A stretch of 64,000 bases of DNA from assembly GCF_019431355.1 (NCBI RefSeq), contig NZ_CP080269.1, positions 5,327,001-5,391,000 on the forward strand, written 5' to 3'. This DNA comes from Paenibacillus sp. R14(2021) (lineage in GTDB: Bacteria; Bacillota; Bacilli; Paenibacillales; Paenibacillaceae). The position numbers and the translations under genes were made by a program. Of this stretch, positions 46,039 to 55,440 are shown in pieces (the stretch's first letter is position 1; each line of letters opens with the position of its first letter). The notes beneath the pieces are model-generated. The model saw only the letters and a list, made by a program, of their open reading frames with translations. It was not told where the DNA came from and did not search any database.

Positions 46039-46268
46039 GTCCCGGCCTTGAGTGTCGGATGGATGAGCGTTCTCAGCAAAATCTTAACGCAAGGACAATA
46101 CGGTGGCATCAGCCGTATTGTCCTTTTTGTTGTGGGCGAAGTCTAGGTATTTAACGATTCGATCGTTCGATAGAAAATGCCGATTAGACGTCGATGCCGG
46201 TTGCGAGTATCATATCCATAATAGTAGATGAGAATACTTGGTTTAATGACCATGAAGAGGTGGAACCG

Positions 46269-46841
46269 ATGACCGAACGATACAGACTGGCCGTGGAAGC
46301 GGACGCGGAGCGGCTGTTTACGATTACTTACGATGCTTACGCGACAATTCGCGAGCTGGAACTGCACTGGCCTGCGGCCAATGCGGACTTGAAGCTGATT
46401 CAAGACAACTTGAGCGGGCACGATTGCTACGTGCTTGAACTGGATGGCGATATCAAAGCGACGGTAACGCTGTCTAAGGGGAACGAACTGAAGGGTTTGA
46501 CCGATCTTCCGTTTCTCAGATGGTTTGCGGTCGATCCAGCCTATCAGGGCCGAGGCTTGGGAGGAAAGCTGCTCGACTGGGTGGAACGGACGGTCGCAGA
46601 GCAAACGGGAGCTCCCGCGGTTACGCTTGCGACGGCGGAGAAGCATCCGTGGCTGCTGACAATGTACAAGCGGAGAGGCTACGAGAGTTTCTATGCCTTC
46701 GATCCCGGGAACGGCGATGGTACGATGCATTTGATGCGTAAGCCGATTGCCCTGGATTCGCTAGCGAATGAGCAGGATCGCGTGGAACGGAGCCTAGCGG
46801 ATAACCTGGCGATCCCGGCCGAAAGGCGGCTGGGCGAATGA
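46269..46841 (+). CDS. GNAT-family N-acetyltransferase
   Basis: 190 residues. The acetyl-CoA binding stretch is RWFAVDPAYQGRGLGGKLLDWVE, followed by LATAEKHPWLLTMYKRRGYESF. ATG 46269 follows GAAGAGGTGG. Its stop overlaps the flavin-oxidoreductase start (ATGA), so the two are translated as a coupled pair. An acetylase plus monooxygenase pair would suit detoxification or recycling of an amine or sulfur compound, but no substrate is visible. Confidence 0.88.
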   Translation: MTERYRLAVEADAERLFTITYDAYATIRELELHWPAANADLKLIQDNLSGHDCYVLELDGDIKATVTLSKGNELKGLTDLPFLRWFAVDPAYQGRGLGGKLLDWVERTVAEQTGAPAVTLATAEKHPWLLTMYKRRGYESFYAFDPGNGDGTMHLMRKPIALDSLANEQDRVERSLADNLAIPAERRLGE

Positions 46842-47902
46842 AAATTGCCGTGTTCAGCCTGCTCATGAATGTGCCTAACGCGGTAACAGGGGAGTCACTG
46901 ACCCCGCAGGCGAAATTCAACAACGTTATTCGCCAGGCGGTATTGGCCGAATCGCTGGGATTCGATGCCTACGGCATCGGTGAACGCCACGGCTCTCCGT
47001 TCCTGTCCTCATCGCCCCCGGTCATACTCGCGGCAATCGCCGCTCGAACGTCGGAAATTCGGCTGCTGACGACGGTCACCGTGCTGAGCGTGCTTGATCC
47101 CGTTCGAGTGGCGGAGGATTACGCGACGCTGGACCACCTATGCGGCGGGAGGCTCGAGCTGATTATCGGCAAAGGAAACGACCCCCGGCACTATCCGCTC
47201 TTCGGGATTACGGAAGAAGAACAGTGGGATTCGCTGGCGGAGCGCTACGAGCTGCTTCGCCGGTTATGGGACGAGGAGGGAGTTACTTGGGAAGGGCGTT
47301 TCCGCCCGAAGCTCGATCATGTCACGACGCAGCCGAGGCCACTGCAGCAGCCCATTCCGATTTGGCACGGCAGCGCGTCGAGCACGCTGTCAACCGAACT
47401 CGCCGCCAGGTACGGCGAACCGATATTCTCGTCGAACTCGTTCCATCCGATGGAGAAGTACAAAGCACTGATCGATCATTACCGGGAACGCTGGGCGTAT
47501 TACGGACGGGATCCCAAGGATGCCGTCGTCGGCGCGGGGGCAGGCAGCTTGTTCATCGCGGGAACGCGCGAGGAGGCGCTGCGACGCTATCGTCCCTATT
47601 ACGAAGCGCTTCAGGCCACCGCGGCTGCGCAGCACAACAAGTCGCCGTTCACCGATTTGGAGGATACGGTGGCGAACGGGCCGGCCCTGATTGGCAGCGC
47701 CGACAACGTCATCGAGAAAATCCTGACTTACCGCGAGGCGTTCGGGCACGAGGTGCTCAGTATCAGCGTGGACGGCCTGACGGAAGACGAGCAGCAGGAA
47801 CAGCTGCACCGGTTCGCCGAAGAAGTAGTGCCTGTGCTTCGCCGCGAGATTCCAACTAAGGTCTGGGGCGATAGGAAGCTAATCGGCAGCTCGTCTATGT
47901 AA
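46838..47902 (+). CDS. LLM-class flavin-dependent oxidoreductase
   Basis: 354 residues, luciferase fold: FDAYGIGERHGSPFLSSSPPVI, TVTVLSVLDPVRVAEDYATLD, GRLELIIGKGNDPRHYPLFG. A paralogue of 13080-14150, with recognisable shared motifs. ATGA overlap with the upstream GNAT gene. Ends before a 55-base hairpin. Confidence 0.88.
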   Translation: MKIAVFSLLMNVPNAVTGESLTPQAKFNNVIRQAVLAESLGFDAYGIGERHGSPFLSSSPPVILAAIAARTSEIRLLTTVTVLSVLDPVRVAEDYATLDHLCGGRLELIIGKGNDPRHYPLFGITEEEQWDSLAERYELLRRLWDEEGVTWEGRFRPKLDHVTTQPRPLQQPIPIWHGSASSTLSTELAARYGEPIFSSNSFHPMEKYKALIDHYRERWAYYGRDPKDAVVGAGAGSLFIAGTREEALRRYRPYYEALQATAAAQHNKSPFTDLEDTVANGPALIGSADNVIEKILTYREAFGHEVLSISVDGLTEDEQQEQLHRFAEEVVPVLRREIPTKVWGDRKLIGSSSM

Positions 47903-47953
47903 TAGCAACGACTTGTTACATGTGCCACCGGCAGTCCAATCATACGTAAACGT

Positions 47954-48008
47954 CAAAGAGGGCTTTCCCGAAACGGCAGCACGGCTGCCGTCGGGAAAGC
48001 CCTCTTTG
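47954..48008. terminator. Very long convergent terminator
   Basis: Eighteen-base perfect arms (47954-47971 and 47991-48008), with an inner CGGCAG/CTGCCG stem. It lies between the convergent oxidoreductase and CvfC-like genes and can serve both. Confidence 0.85.
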
Positions 48009-48083
48009 ATTGGGGATGGCGCATCCGTTGCCGCGCAAGGCGATTGCTCAGCGGAAGCATAATTCTGCCGAGCCGTCGCGGCG

Positions 48084-49244
48084 TTATTGCCCGCCTTCAC
48101 GGGTTCTGGCAGCCGTGATTTGCTGCCAGACCGAACCGGCGGCTTCTTCGCCGCGCTCGATGCGCTCGAGCGCGATGCGGGCCTGCAGGCTGACCTCGAA
48201 TTCCGGGTCGGCCGCAGCAGCTTGCAGCGCCTCTACGGCGGTGTCGTCTCCGACCTCGTAGAGGAAGCGCGCCGCGCGCCAGCGGACCAGCTTGTTGCGG
48301 TCGCGCAGCGCTTCAATCATCGGTCCGATCGCGGCGGGGTCGCCCAGATCGGACAGCGTGTCGCCGGCGGTGCGCCGGACGGATGCCGATGCGTCCCGCA
48401 GCGCAGCGATGAGCAGCGGCATCGCCTCCGGCAGGCGCAGCTCGCCGAGGTAGACGACGGCGAGTCTCCGGATGGAGACGTTGTCGTCCGTGATCGCCGC
48501 GGCGAGCTGCGGCAGCATCGCCGGCTGCGGCGCGGTGCGGTTCAGCGCCTCGTAGCGGACGGACCAGTCCGGATCCGCGAGCCGCTCAGCGAGCTCCTCG
48601 GCGCTGAGCGGCGCGGGCCGAACGGCAGGCGCCGCGGCGACCTCGGCTTCGCCTGCCGATCCGAGCGCGAGCGCCGCCTCGACAAGCGCGTCCAGCCGCT
48701 CTTGCGGATAGGCGGCTTCGAGCTCCTTCACGAGCTCGGCTGCGATTTCCTCCGGCTCGCCATAGCGTACGCCGAGCTCCTCCAGCTTGCGCTCGCGGAT
48801 CATCGAGGCCGCGGCAGCGCGAGTGACCGCGTCGGTGAACGCAGCGGTCATCGCGGCGCGCGCTTCGCCGCCCGGCGTGCGTACGCGCACCTGCATCGGA
48901 ATACCCCGATACAGCTGCACGAACGCATGCGCCTCGCCGAAGGATTCCCCTGCGCCGGCAGCGCCTCCGCTGCCGTCACCGGCTTCTTCGCTGTGCAGCA
49001 CGGCCCGCGCCGCAGCTAGGATGCGCTCCCAGTCCGCCCCTGGCTTCCGGTCGAGCGCGATGAAATCCGTCGTGCGGAACAGCCCCCGCACGCCATCTAT
49101 AGCAAGCAGGCTGCGCAGCGGCTCAGGCGCTTTGCCGGCATCCTCGAGCGAATAGCTGAAGCGCTGGCCGGCGGGCAGCTTTTCATCCACGTTCAGTTTC
49201 ATTGAATTGGGACTTGGCGTCGGTTCTATGCCGATCAGTTTCAT
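48084..49244 (-). CDS. CvfC/YpgR-like protein: Nfu N-terminal domain plus HEAT repeats
   Basis: 386 residues. Residues 1-90 match the Nfu/NifU N-terminal domain (EPTPSPNSMKLNVDEKLPAG, FRTTDFIALDRKPGADWE). The C-terminal half has HEAT-like repeats (DDNVSIRRLAVVYLGELRLPEAMPLL split by loops, KLVRWRAARFLYEVGDDTAVEAL). This arrangement is that of the conserved virulence factor C / YpgR family. The biochemical role is not established. The middle is very Ala/Glu-rich, with high GC. Confidence 0.85.
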   Translation of the reverse strand: MKLIGIEPTPSPNSMKLNVDEKLPAGQRFSYSLEDAGKAPEPLRSLLAIDGVRGLFRTTDFIALDRKPGADWERILAAARAVLHSEEAGDGSGGAAGAGESFGEAHAFVQLYRGIPMQVRVRTPGGEARAAMTAAFTDAVTRAAAASMIRERKLEELGVRYGEPEEIAAELVKELEAAYPQERLDALVEAALALGSAGEAEVAAAPAVRPAPLSAEELAERLADPDWSVRYEALNRTAPQPAMLPQLAAAITDDNVSIRRLAVVYLGELRLPEAMPLLIAALRDASASVRRTAGDTLSDLGDPAAIGPMIEALRDRNKLVRWRAARFLYEVGDDTAVEALQAAAADPEFEVSLQARIALERIERGEEAAGSVWQQITAARTREGGQ

Positions 49245-49425
49245 GGCGGTTACCTCCGTATAGATGCATTCTTCCTCTTAGTGTAAACGATTCGGTGCGC
49301 GAATCACAATTCGCCCGCTTAAGACGACCCCGTCGTTTGATTATGAGAGGCAACATTGGTATCTTTGAGATAGAGAGACCCTGTCATCGGAGTCATAGAG
49401 ATCTACGAAATGGGAGATGTAAGAA

Positions 49426-50349
49426 ATGCGATATCATAATTCCAATCCGACGGCCGTCCCGAGGACCCTCAAGGAAGTCAGGCAATGGCGGAGAGAACGC
49501 GCCGGCAAAATGAAACAGAAGGATTATTCCTACCGAGTACCGGTCGCCGATCCAGATCTGATCTACCTGCACAGCAATAACGAAGAACCGTCACTCACTT
49601 GGATCGGCCACTCCACGTTTCTCATTCAGCGGGCAGGCCTCAACATGATTACCGACCCGATCTGGGCGGATAAGCTCGCTTTCCATAGACGACTGTCTCC
49701 CCCGGGTCTGGCTATTACGGACGTGCCGCCGATCGACGTCATTCTGATATCGCACTCTCATTACGATCATTTGAATATCGCAACGTTGAGGCGGCTGACC
49801 GGCAGCAAAATGCTCATCGTTCCGCTCGGCCTTGCCGACAAGCTGCGCCGCAAGGGCTTCTCTTCCGTCATCGAGCTGGATTGGTGGGAGAAGGCGACCT
49901 TCCGGGGCGTGGACATCACGTTCGTTCCTGCGCAGCACTGGACCAGGCGCACGCTGACCGATACGAACGCTTCCAGATGGGGCGGATTCGTCATCGAGAA
50001 CAGCGGCTCGCCGACCGTTTACTTTGCCGGAGACAGCGGTTATTTTGACGGTTTCAAGGAAATCGGCAGCAAATTCCGGGACATCGAGGTAGCGCTGATG
50101 CCGATCGGCGCGTATGATCCCGAATGGTTCATGGGACCGCAGCATGTGACGCCGGAGGAGGCGCTGCAAGCATTCCTCGATGTAGGCGCGCGCAAGTTCG
50201 TGCCTATGCACTACGGCTCGTATAAGCTTGCGGACGATACACCGCGCGAAGCGCTGGACCGGCTGGAGGCGGAGGTGCTGAGGCTTGGCATTGACCGCGA
50301 AAGCGTACGAATGATGCCCCATGGCGAAACCTGGCGGTTAAACAATTAA
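49426..50349 (+). CDS. MBL-fold metal-dependent hydrolase (UlaG/NAPE-PLD-like)
   Basis: 307 residues. The metallo-beta-lactamase signature is LISHSHYDHLN, with further ligands in VPAQHWTRRT, YFAGDSGYF and FVPMHYGSYK. The GAYDPEWFMGPQHVTPEEA segment is typical of the NAPE-PLD-like branch that cleaves phosphodiesters or lactones. GGGAGATGTAAGAA precedes ATG 49426. The substrate is unknown. Confidence 0.9.
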   Translation: MRYHNSNPTAVPRTLKEVRQWRRERAGKMKQKDYSYRVPVADPDLIYLHSNNEEPSLTWIGHSTFLIQRAGLNMITDPIWADKLAFHRRLSPPGLAITDVPPIDVILISHSHYDHLNIATLRRLTGSKMLIVPLGLADKLRRKGFSSVIELDWWEKATFRGVDITFVPAQHWTRRTLTDTNASRWGGFVIENSGSPTVYFAGDSGYFDGFKEIGSKFRDIEVALMPIGAYDPEWFMGPQHVTPEEALQAFLDVGARKFVPMHYGSYKLADDTPREALDRLEAEVLRLGIDRESVRMMPHGETWRLNN

Positions 50350-50424
50350 GCAACCGAGGCCCTTTTTATGCTATAATGGAGTGATGATTACGAGATTTAT
50401 TAGTGAAGGACGGGATACCTGAAC

Positions 50425-52047
50425 ATGATCAGTACAAGCGGCATAACGCTTCGCTATGGCAAGCGGGCGCTATTTGAAGATGTTAATATTAAATTCAATC
50501 CAGGCAACTGTTACGGTCTGATTGGCGCGAACGGTGCGGGCAAATCGACGTTCCTGAAAATTTTATCCGGCGAAGTGGAGCAAACGCACGGCGAGGTTCA
50601 CATCACGCCAGGCGAGCGTCTGGCCGTATTGAAACAGAACCATTACGAGTACGACGATTTCCTCGTGCTCGAGACGGTTATCATGGGCCATAAGAAGCTC
50701 TACGAAGTCATGAAAGAGAAGGACGCCATCTACGCCAAAGCGGAATTTACCGATGAAGACGGCATGCGCGCAGGCGAGCTCGAAGCCGAGTTCGCGGACA
50801 TGAACGGCTGGGAAGCGGAGTCCGAAGCGGCAGGCATGCTGAACGGTCTTGGCATTCCTCCCGAGCTGCATGACAAACGGATGGCGGAGCTGTCCGGTAA
50901 TGAGAAGGTACGCGTATTGCTGGCACAGGCTTTGTTCGGCAATCCGCAGATCCTGCTGCTCGATGAGCCTACCAACCATCTTGACATGCTGTCGATCGAA
51001 TGGCTGGAGAACTTCCTTGGCGGGTACGAAGGCACTGTTATCGTCGTATCCCATGACCGGCACTTCCTGAACCAAGTATGTACGCATATCGCAGACATCG
51101 ACTTCGGCAAAATCCAGATGTATGTCGGTAACTACGACTTCTGGTACGAGTCGAGCCAGCTGGCGCTTACGCTCATGCGCGACGCCAACAAGAAGAAAGA
51201 AGACAAGATCAAGGAGCTGCAGGCGTTCATTCAGCGCTTCAGCGCCAACAAATCCAAATCCAAGCAGGCGACCTCCCGTAAGAAGCTGCTTGATAAAATT
51301 TCGCTCGACGACATTCGTCCGTCGAACCGTAAATATCCGTTCATCAACTTCAAGCCTGAGCGCGAGGCAGGCAAGCAGCTGCTTCTGACGGACAGCTTGA
51401 CGAAATCAATCGACGGCGCGAAGCTAATCGACAACCTGACGATTGCGATCAACAAAGGCGACAAGATCGCGCTCGTGGGACCGAACACGCTGCCGAAGAC
51501 AATTCTGTTCCAATTGCTGACGGGCGAGCTGGAAGCGGACGCGGGCACGTACCAATGGGGCATCACGACGACGCAGGCGTATTTCCCGAAAGACAACTCG
51601 CAGTACTTCGACGGCGTCGAGCTGAACCTGGTCGACTGGCTGCGCCAGTACTCCAAGGATCAGGACGAGAGCTTCATCCGCGGCTTCCTGGGCCGCATGC
51701 TCTTCTCCGGCGACGAAGCGCTGAAGAAGGCAAGCGTACTGTCCGGAGGCGAGAAAGTGCGCTGCATGCTCTCCAAGATGATGCTTTCCGGCTCGAACGT
51801 GCTGCTGATGGACGAACCGACCAACCATTTGGACTTGGAATCGATTACAGCGCTCAACAACGGCTTGATCGATTTCGACGGCACGCTCATCTTCACGTCG
51901 CATGACCATCAGTTCGTGCAAACGATCGCTAACCGCATCATTGAAATTACGCCGAACGGCATTATCGACCGCATCATGACGTATGACGAGTACCTGGAAA
52001 GCGCCGAAGTCAAAGCACTTCGCGAACGCATGTATCCAGCAGAATAA
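50425..52047 (+). CDS. ABC-F family ATPase (YbiT/YkpA-like)
   Basis: 540 residues with two ABC cassettes and no membrane part. Cassette 1: Walker A GANGAGKST, signature LSGNEKVRVLLAQALF, Walker B LLLDEPTNHLD. A charged linker at about 240-310 follows. Cassette 2: degenerate Walker A (GPNTLPKTILF), signature LSGGEKVRCMLSKMM, Walker B VLLMDEPTNHLD. Loss of the usual second P-loop glycines is a trait of the YkpA-like branch. ABC-F proteins act on ribosomes. The terminator follows directly. Confidence 0.92.
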   Translation: MISTSGITLRYGKRALFEDVNIKFNPGNCYGLIGANGAGKSTFLKILSGEVEQTHGEVHITPGERLAVLKQNHYEYDDFLVLETVIMGHKKLYEVMKEKDAIYAKAEFTDEDGMRAGELEAEFADMNGWEAESEAAGMLNGLGIPPELHDKRMAELSGNEKVRVLLAQALFGNPQILLLDEPTNHLDMLSIEWLENFLGGYEGTVIVVSHDRHFLNQVCTHIADIDFGKIQMYVGNYDFWYESSQLALTLMRDANKKKEDKIKELQAFIQRFSANKSKSKQATSRKKLLDKISLDDIRPSNRKYPFINFKPEREAGKQLLLTDSLTKSIDGAKLIDNLTIAINKGDKIALVGPNTLPKTILFQLLTGELEADAGTYQWGITTTQAYFPKDNSQYFDGVELNLVDWLRQYSKDQDESFIRGFLGRMLFSGDEALKKASVLSGGEKVRCMLSKMMLSGSNVLLMDEPTNHLDLESITALNNGLIDFDGTLIFTSHDHQFVQTIANRIIEITPNGIIDRIMTYDEYLESAEVKALRERMYPAE

Positions 52048-52056
52048 GCACAAGCG

Positions 52057-52088
52057 GACCGCGCTCCTTGGGAGTGCGGTCTTTTTTT
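52057..52088 (+). terminator. Terminator after the ABC-F gene
   Basis: Eleven-base arms (52057-52067 and 52071-52081), followed by seven T. Confidence 0.9.
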
Positions 52089-52255
52089 GTTGTTCTTGCT
52101 GCTGAGAGGCGCTCATACCATAGCAGTAGAGGGACTTCAGCGAGCCTTGCCATCTTGGTTTGGGTCTATTGAAGGATGTGACCCATAGGTGAGGTTTGTG
52201 TTAATATGATAGATAATGACAAAGCTAGACGAAATTATGAAGGAGTCGATTCATC

Positions 52256-52744
52256 ATGTCCTTTTTCGATAAAGTCAAACAAGGCGCATCGGACGCAGCC
52301 AAGAAGGCCCAGCAGACGGTTGAAATTACGAAATTGAAAGCGCAAATCTCCGGCAAGGAGAAAGATATCGAACGCATTTATACGCAGATCGGCACTGCGA
52401 TTTATCGCGGCCATCAGGCAGGAGATATCGCGGGCACGGAGGAGCTTGTAGCTGAAAGCTGCCGCCAGGCGGATGAGCTGAACAATGAGATTCATCTCAT
52501 CGAAGAGCGGATCAAAGCGATTCGTTTCGAGAAGACGTGCACCTGCGGCAAGGTGGTCGCGCTTGATGCGAAATTTTGCCCGGACTGCGGCTCCGCTCTG
52601 GCGGAGGAACCGAAGGTGGAGACCACAGTGGGTGAGATCGTGGTCATCTGCAATCAATGCCAGACGGAGAACGAGCTGAATGCGAAATTCTGCGTTTCCT
52701 GCGGATCGGGCATGAGTGCAGCCAGCGGAGAACACACCTATTAG
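52256..52744 (+). CDS. Small coiled-coil protein with zinc ribbons
   Basis: 162 residues. The N-terminal half is helical and charged (QQTVEITKLKAQISGKEKDI, coiled coil). It is followed by two zinc-ribbon knuckle sets: TCTCGKVV...CPDCGSAL at about 98-120 and ICNQCQ...CVSCGSGM at about 138-157. No catalytic domain. GGAGTCGATTCATC precedes ATG. Related zinc-ribbon proteins are of unknown role. Confidence 0.8.
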   Translation: MSFFDKVKQGASDAAKKAQQTVEITKLKAQISGKEKDIERIYTQIGTAIYRGHQAGDIAGTEELVAESCRQADELNNEIHLIEERIKAIRFEKTCTCGKVVALDAKFCPDCGSALAEEPKVETTVGEIVVICNQCQTENELNAKFCVSCGSGMSAASGEHTY

Positions 52745-52830
52745 CTAGCGGCGGCCATCATCAAATTAAGGCAAGGGATGGTATTCTGTCTGCACGCATC
52801 CTTCCTTGCGATGGGTATTATTCGTAAACT

Positions 52831-52867
52831 AAGGCTCTATGGCACTCGCTTGCCGTAGAGCCTTTTT
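52831..52867 (+). terminator. Terminator after the zinc-ribbon gene
   Basis: Fourteen-base arms with one G-T pair (52831-52844, 52851-52864), followed by T. Confidence 0.8.
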
Positions 52868-53022
52868 GTGCTGTAATCAGGCGTGCCTAGCCGCGGCGCT
52901 TATCGGTGTAAGAGAAGAAGACTCAATCCGGAAAGTTTTTACGTACATCTGCCGTTACCCTGCTTGGCTGTGCTCATATTATAGGAGTAAAGTGATTCGG
53001 CAATAAAACGGAGGGGATACCC

Positions 53023-53598
53023 ATGGCTCAAGAAACGGATGAACTTCAATTTCTCCCTCTAATCAGGCAGAAGCTTACGGGCATCGAGAGCCTGCTGGAT
53101 GTTGGCAGCGGTCCCTGCTTTATGCTGGAAAATTTACCGTGCAAAAGCATTCTTGCGCTGGAAATTCATCGCCCTTATTTAATCAACCGCGTCACGCAAG
53201 CGCCTCATATTATACCCATCAACGTCGATGCGCTTTATATAGGCAGGCTGTTCGTTCCTGGTTCCGTTGAAGCCGTCAGCTTCATTGACTCCTTGGAGCA
53301 TTTTACGAAGCAGGATGCGTTGCTCATCCTGAAGGAAGCCGAGCAGGCGGCGAAGAAACGGGTAATCGTGTTCACGCCCCGCGGCTACTTCCCTCAGCAT
53401 AATATCGACCATTACGGGATGAATGGCGAGATTTATCAAACGCATCGCAGCGGCTGGGAGCCGGAGGAGTTCGAAGCGATGAGCTTCCAAGTCACGGTGA
53501 TGAAAGGGCTCCACGACAATCGGAATCAGGCGTTCACGCATGCATTCGGAGACCGGCATGAACCTGTGGATGCATTGCTTGCGGTAAAAGAGCTGTAG
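53023..53598 (+). CDS. SAM-dependent methyltransferase-like protein
   Basis: 191 residues. Motif I LLDVGSGPCFMLE and motif II ILALEIHRPY, then the SFIDSLEHF post-motif, fit a class I Rossmann methyltransferase. The C-terminus is shorter than in most. GGAGGGGATACCC precedes ATG 53023. The acceptor is unknown. It stands alone, with a terminator at 53638-53660. Confidence 0.82.
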   Translation: MAQETDELQFLPLIRQKLTGIESLLDVGSGPCFMLENLPCKSILALEIHRPYLINRVTQAPHIIPINVDALYIGRLFVPGSVEAVSFIDSLEHFTKQDALLILKEAEQAAKKRVIVFTPRGYFPQHNIDHYGMNGEIYQTHRSGWEPEEFEAMSFQVTVMKGLHDNRNQAFTHAFGDRHEPVDALLAVKEL

Positions 53599-53637
53599 GT
53601 TGATAAGCATTTCAAAAAAAAAATACGAAAAATTAAA

Positions 53638-53664
53638 GAACCAGACAAAAAGTCTGGTTCATTT
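53638..53664 (+). terminator. Terminator after the methyltransferase-like gene
   Basis: Nine-base arms GAACCAGAC and GTCTGGTTC around AAAAA. The following T run is short (CATTT), so efficiency is moderate. Confidence 0.6.
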
Positions 53665-53742
53665 GTGTGCTGTAACGGTTAATTATGGGATATATATATA
53701 GTAATGTCCTTGGTCATTCATATCACGTTGGAGGCGATTACT

Positions 53743-53979
53743 ATGCTGGTGCCCGTGGAGTCCAAACAAATTGCATTCTGCTCGTACAATGAGGACGAAT
53801 TGTCATTGTATCTGTATTACCATACAGGCGATGTAGCAATTTTCTCTTCGATCGGCAAGCAGGAATACCAAACCTTTATCGATTCTCCGAACCGTTACGA
53901 CACCTTGATGAACCTAATGAAGAAAGGCCACACCGAAGAGCATATGCATGACTGGCTTCCCGAATATGAGAAGAGATAA
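53743..53979 (+). CDS. KTSC-domain-like small protein
   Basis: 78 residues. The pattern VESKQIAFCSYNEDELSLYL followed by YHTGDVAIFSSI and QTFIDSPNRYDTLM fits the KTSC domain found in small proteins and at the C-terminus of lysyl-tRNA synthetase-like enzymes. ATG 53743 is picked because GGAGG lies nine bases upstream; the 13 codons before it in frame lack a ribosome site. Function unknown. Confidence 0.65.
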   Translation: MLVPVESKQIAFCSYNEDELSLYLYYHTGDVAIFSSIGKQEYQTFIDSPNRYDTLMNLMKKGHTEEHMHDWLPEYEKR

Positions 53980-54309
53980 CGCGTGATCGAGGAGCGAATT
54001 GGCATTATTTACATGAGTCATCCCCATGCGATTTGCAACTAGTACTTAAGACAGCGCTATAGGTCCTTTAGGATGGTATTCACAAGACAAGCAACTTCAA
54101 CAGATACGCGCACTTCAGATCAAGACGTCCCTTCGGGTGACGTCTTTTTTACTGGGTACAATTGGCGGCGGTGGTTCTTAATAACTAAGCTTCCATTCGA
54201 CAAATGAGACATGCGGACGATATATGGCTTGTGAATATACACCGTAAAATGAAATAAGAACCAAGATGCCAACTGATTACCATATCACAAGAAGGAAAGG
54301 GAGAACATC
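53980..54309. other. 330-bp intergenic region
   Basis: Contains the terminator at 54122-54150 and, after it, an AT-rich stretch that must hold the promoter of the NlpC/P60 gene. I see no coding frame or riboswitch in it. Confidence 0.5.
54122..54150 (+). terminator. Terminator upstream of the NlpC/P60 gene
   Basis: Arms AAGACGTC (54122-54129) and GACGTCTT (54139-54146), with an inner CCC/GGG, then T. It separates the KTSC-like gene from the next. Confidence 0.85.
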
Positions 54310-55290
54310 ATGAAAAAGTGTACAGCATCGTTGTTGGCTCTAATTCTGACAGCTTTGCTCCTGCTGCCGGCGGTAGGATCAGCCTCTGCTGCAACTGCAC
54401 CGATTGTCGGGGAAATTCAGTCCAGTGTAAGCTTCCGCAGTCTTCCGTCCACATCGTCTACCGTCTACAAGTATTTGAAAAAGGGCGAGCAGGTTATCGT
54501 TCTGAATGAAGTAAACGATTACTGGTACAAGGTGCAGGATGTCACAGGTTCCATTGGCTACATCTCCACATCGGACAAGTACGTAGAAATTATCGCGAAT
54601 GCAACGATTGTCTCCTCGGTATCCTTCCGCAAGGGGCCTTCGACGGATTATGCACGTATCCGTTACATGGTCAAAGGAGAGTCCGTTCTTGTTACTGGCC
54701 AGCCGAGCAGCGCATGGTTTGCCGTGACGGATACGAACGGAGTTAAAGGATATGTAAGCTCCAGCGATCAATACATATTGACGAGTGCAGGCGTTACGCA
54801 GCCTGGCGGCAATCCGTCCAACGGTTCAGGTCCGGATACTCCGAATCAGGCTGCACTTATTGAAAGCATCATTGCAACCGGCATGAAATATTGGGGAACG
54901 CCTTACGAGTACGGCTCTGACCGCGATACGACGACAACCTTCGACTGCTCGGATTTTGTCCGCCAAGCATTTCGTGAAGGCGCTGGCGTGTCGCTTCCGG
55001 CCGATTCGCGCAAGCAGGGGGATTATGTGAAGGCTCTCGGCGGCGTGAAGACGGATTGGCATCAGCTGAAACGCGGCGATCTCATGTTCTTCATGGATTA
55101 TAAAGGGTCGAAGGCATCTTCCTACGACGGCATCAACAAAGCAGCAGAACCGATTACGCATGTTGGCATCTACTTGGGCAACGGCCAAATTCTGCATACC
55201 TATTCCATCGAATCCGGCGGCGTGCGTACAAGCGTTATCGCCGGCAGCCACTGGGAGTACCGCTTCTTGTTCGGCGGCAGCGCGCTCTAA
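54310..55290 (+). CDS. Secreted NlpC/P60 endopeptidase with two SH3 domains
   Basis: 326 residues. Signal peptide 1-27 (ASLLALILTALLLLPAVGSASA). Two bacterial SH3 domains at about 33-92 and 97-157. A Gly/Asn/Pro linker, then an NlpC/P60 domain from about 182. Catalytic Cys213 is in TFDCSDFVRQAF, with histidines in ITHVGIYLG and ILHTYS. It cuts peptidoglycan stem peptides (D-Glu to diaminopimelate bond). AAGGAAAGGGAGAACATC precedes the ATG. Confidence 0.95.
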   Translation: MKKCTASLLALILTALLLLPAVGSASAATAPIVGEIQSSVSFRSLPSTSSTVYKYLKKGEQVIVLNEVNDYWYKVQDVTGSIGYISTSDKYVEIIANATIVSSVSFRKGPSTDYARIRYMVKGESVLVTGQPSSAWFAVTDTNGVKGYVSSSDQYILTSAGVTQPGGNPSNGSGPDTPNQAALIESIIATGMKYWGTPYEYGSDRDTTTTFDCSDFVRQAFREGAGVSLPADSRKQGDYVKALGGVKTDWHQLKRGDLMFFMDYKGSKASSYDGINKAAEPITHVGIYLGNGQILHTYSIESGGVRTSVIAGSHWEYRFLFGGSAL

Positions 55291-55324
55291 GCGAGGCTGA
55301 CGAAACGAAGCAAATAAATAGGGT

Positions 55325-55370
55325 AAGACCGGCCGCGTTCAGGCAAGCTGAGCGCAGTCGGTCTTTTTTC
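55325..55370 (+). terminator. Terminator after the NlpC/P60 gene
   Basis: Arms AAGACCG (55325-55331) and CGGTCTT (55359-55365), then T. Confidence 0.8.
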
Positions 55371-55402
55371 CATTGGACGGCAGATTAGAGGGAGCAGCAA
55401 TT

Positions 55403-55440
55403 AGAAAAAAAAGCCGTTACTGCATCAGCTGCAGAACGGC
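55403..55440 (-). terminator. Terminator overlapping the end of the glycosyltransferase gene
   Basis: On the minus strand the last codons, the stop and the following bases form GCCGTTCTGCA/TGCAG-T-AACGGC, then eight U. The stem therefore lies partly in coding sequence, so it can form only after the ribosome clears the stop. Confidence 0.75.

Noticed and set aside
46255-46271. GGTGGAACCG resembling a T-box antiterminator core
   Set aside because: It is the ribosome-binding region directly before the GNAT start, with no stem I, specifier loop or terminator upstream.
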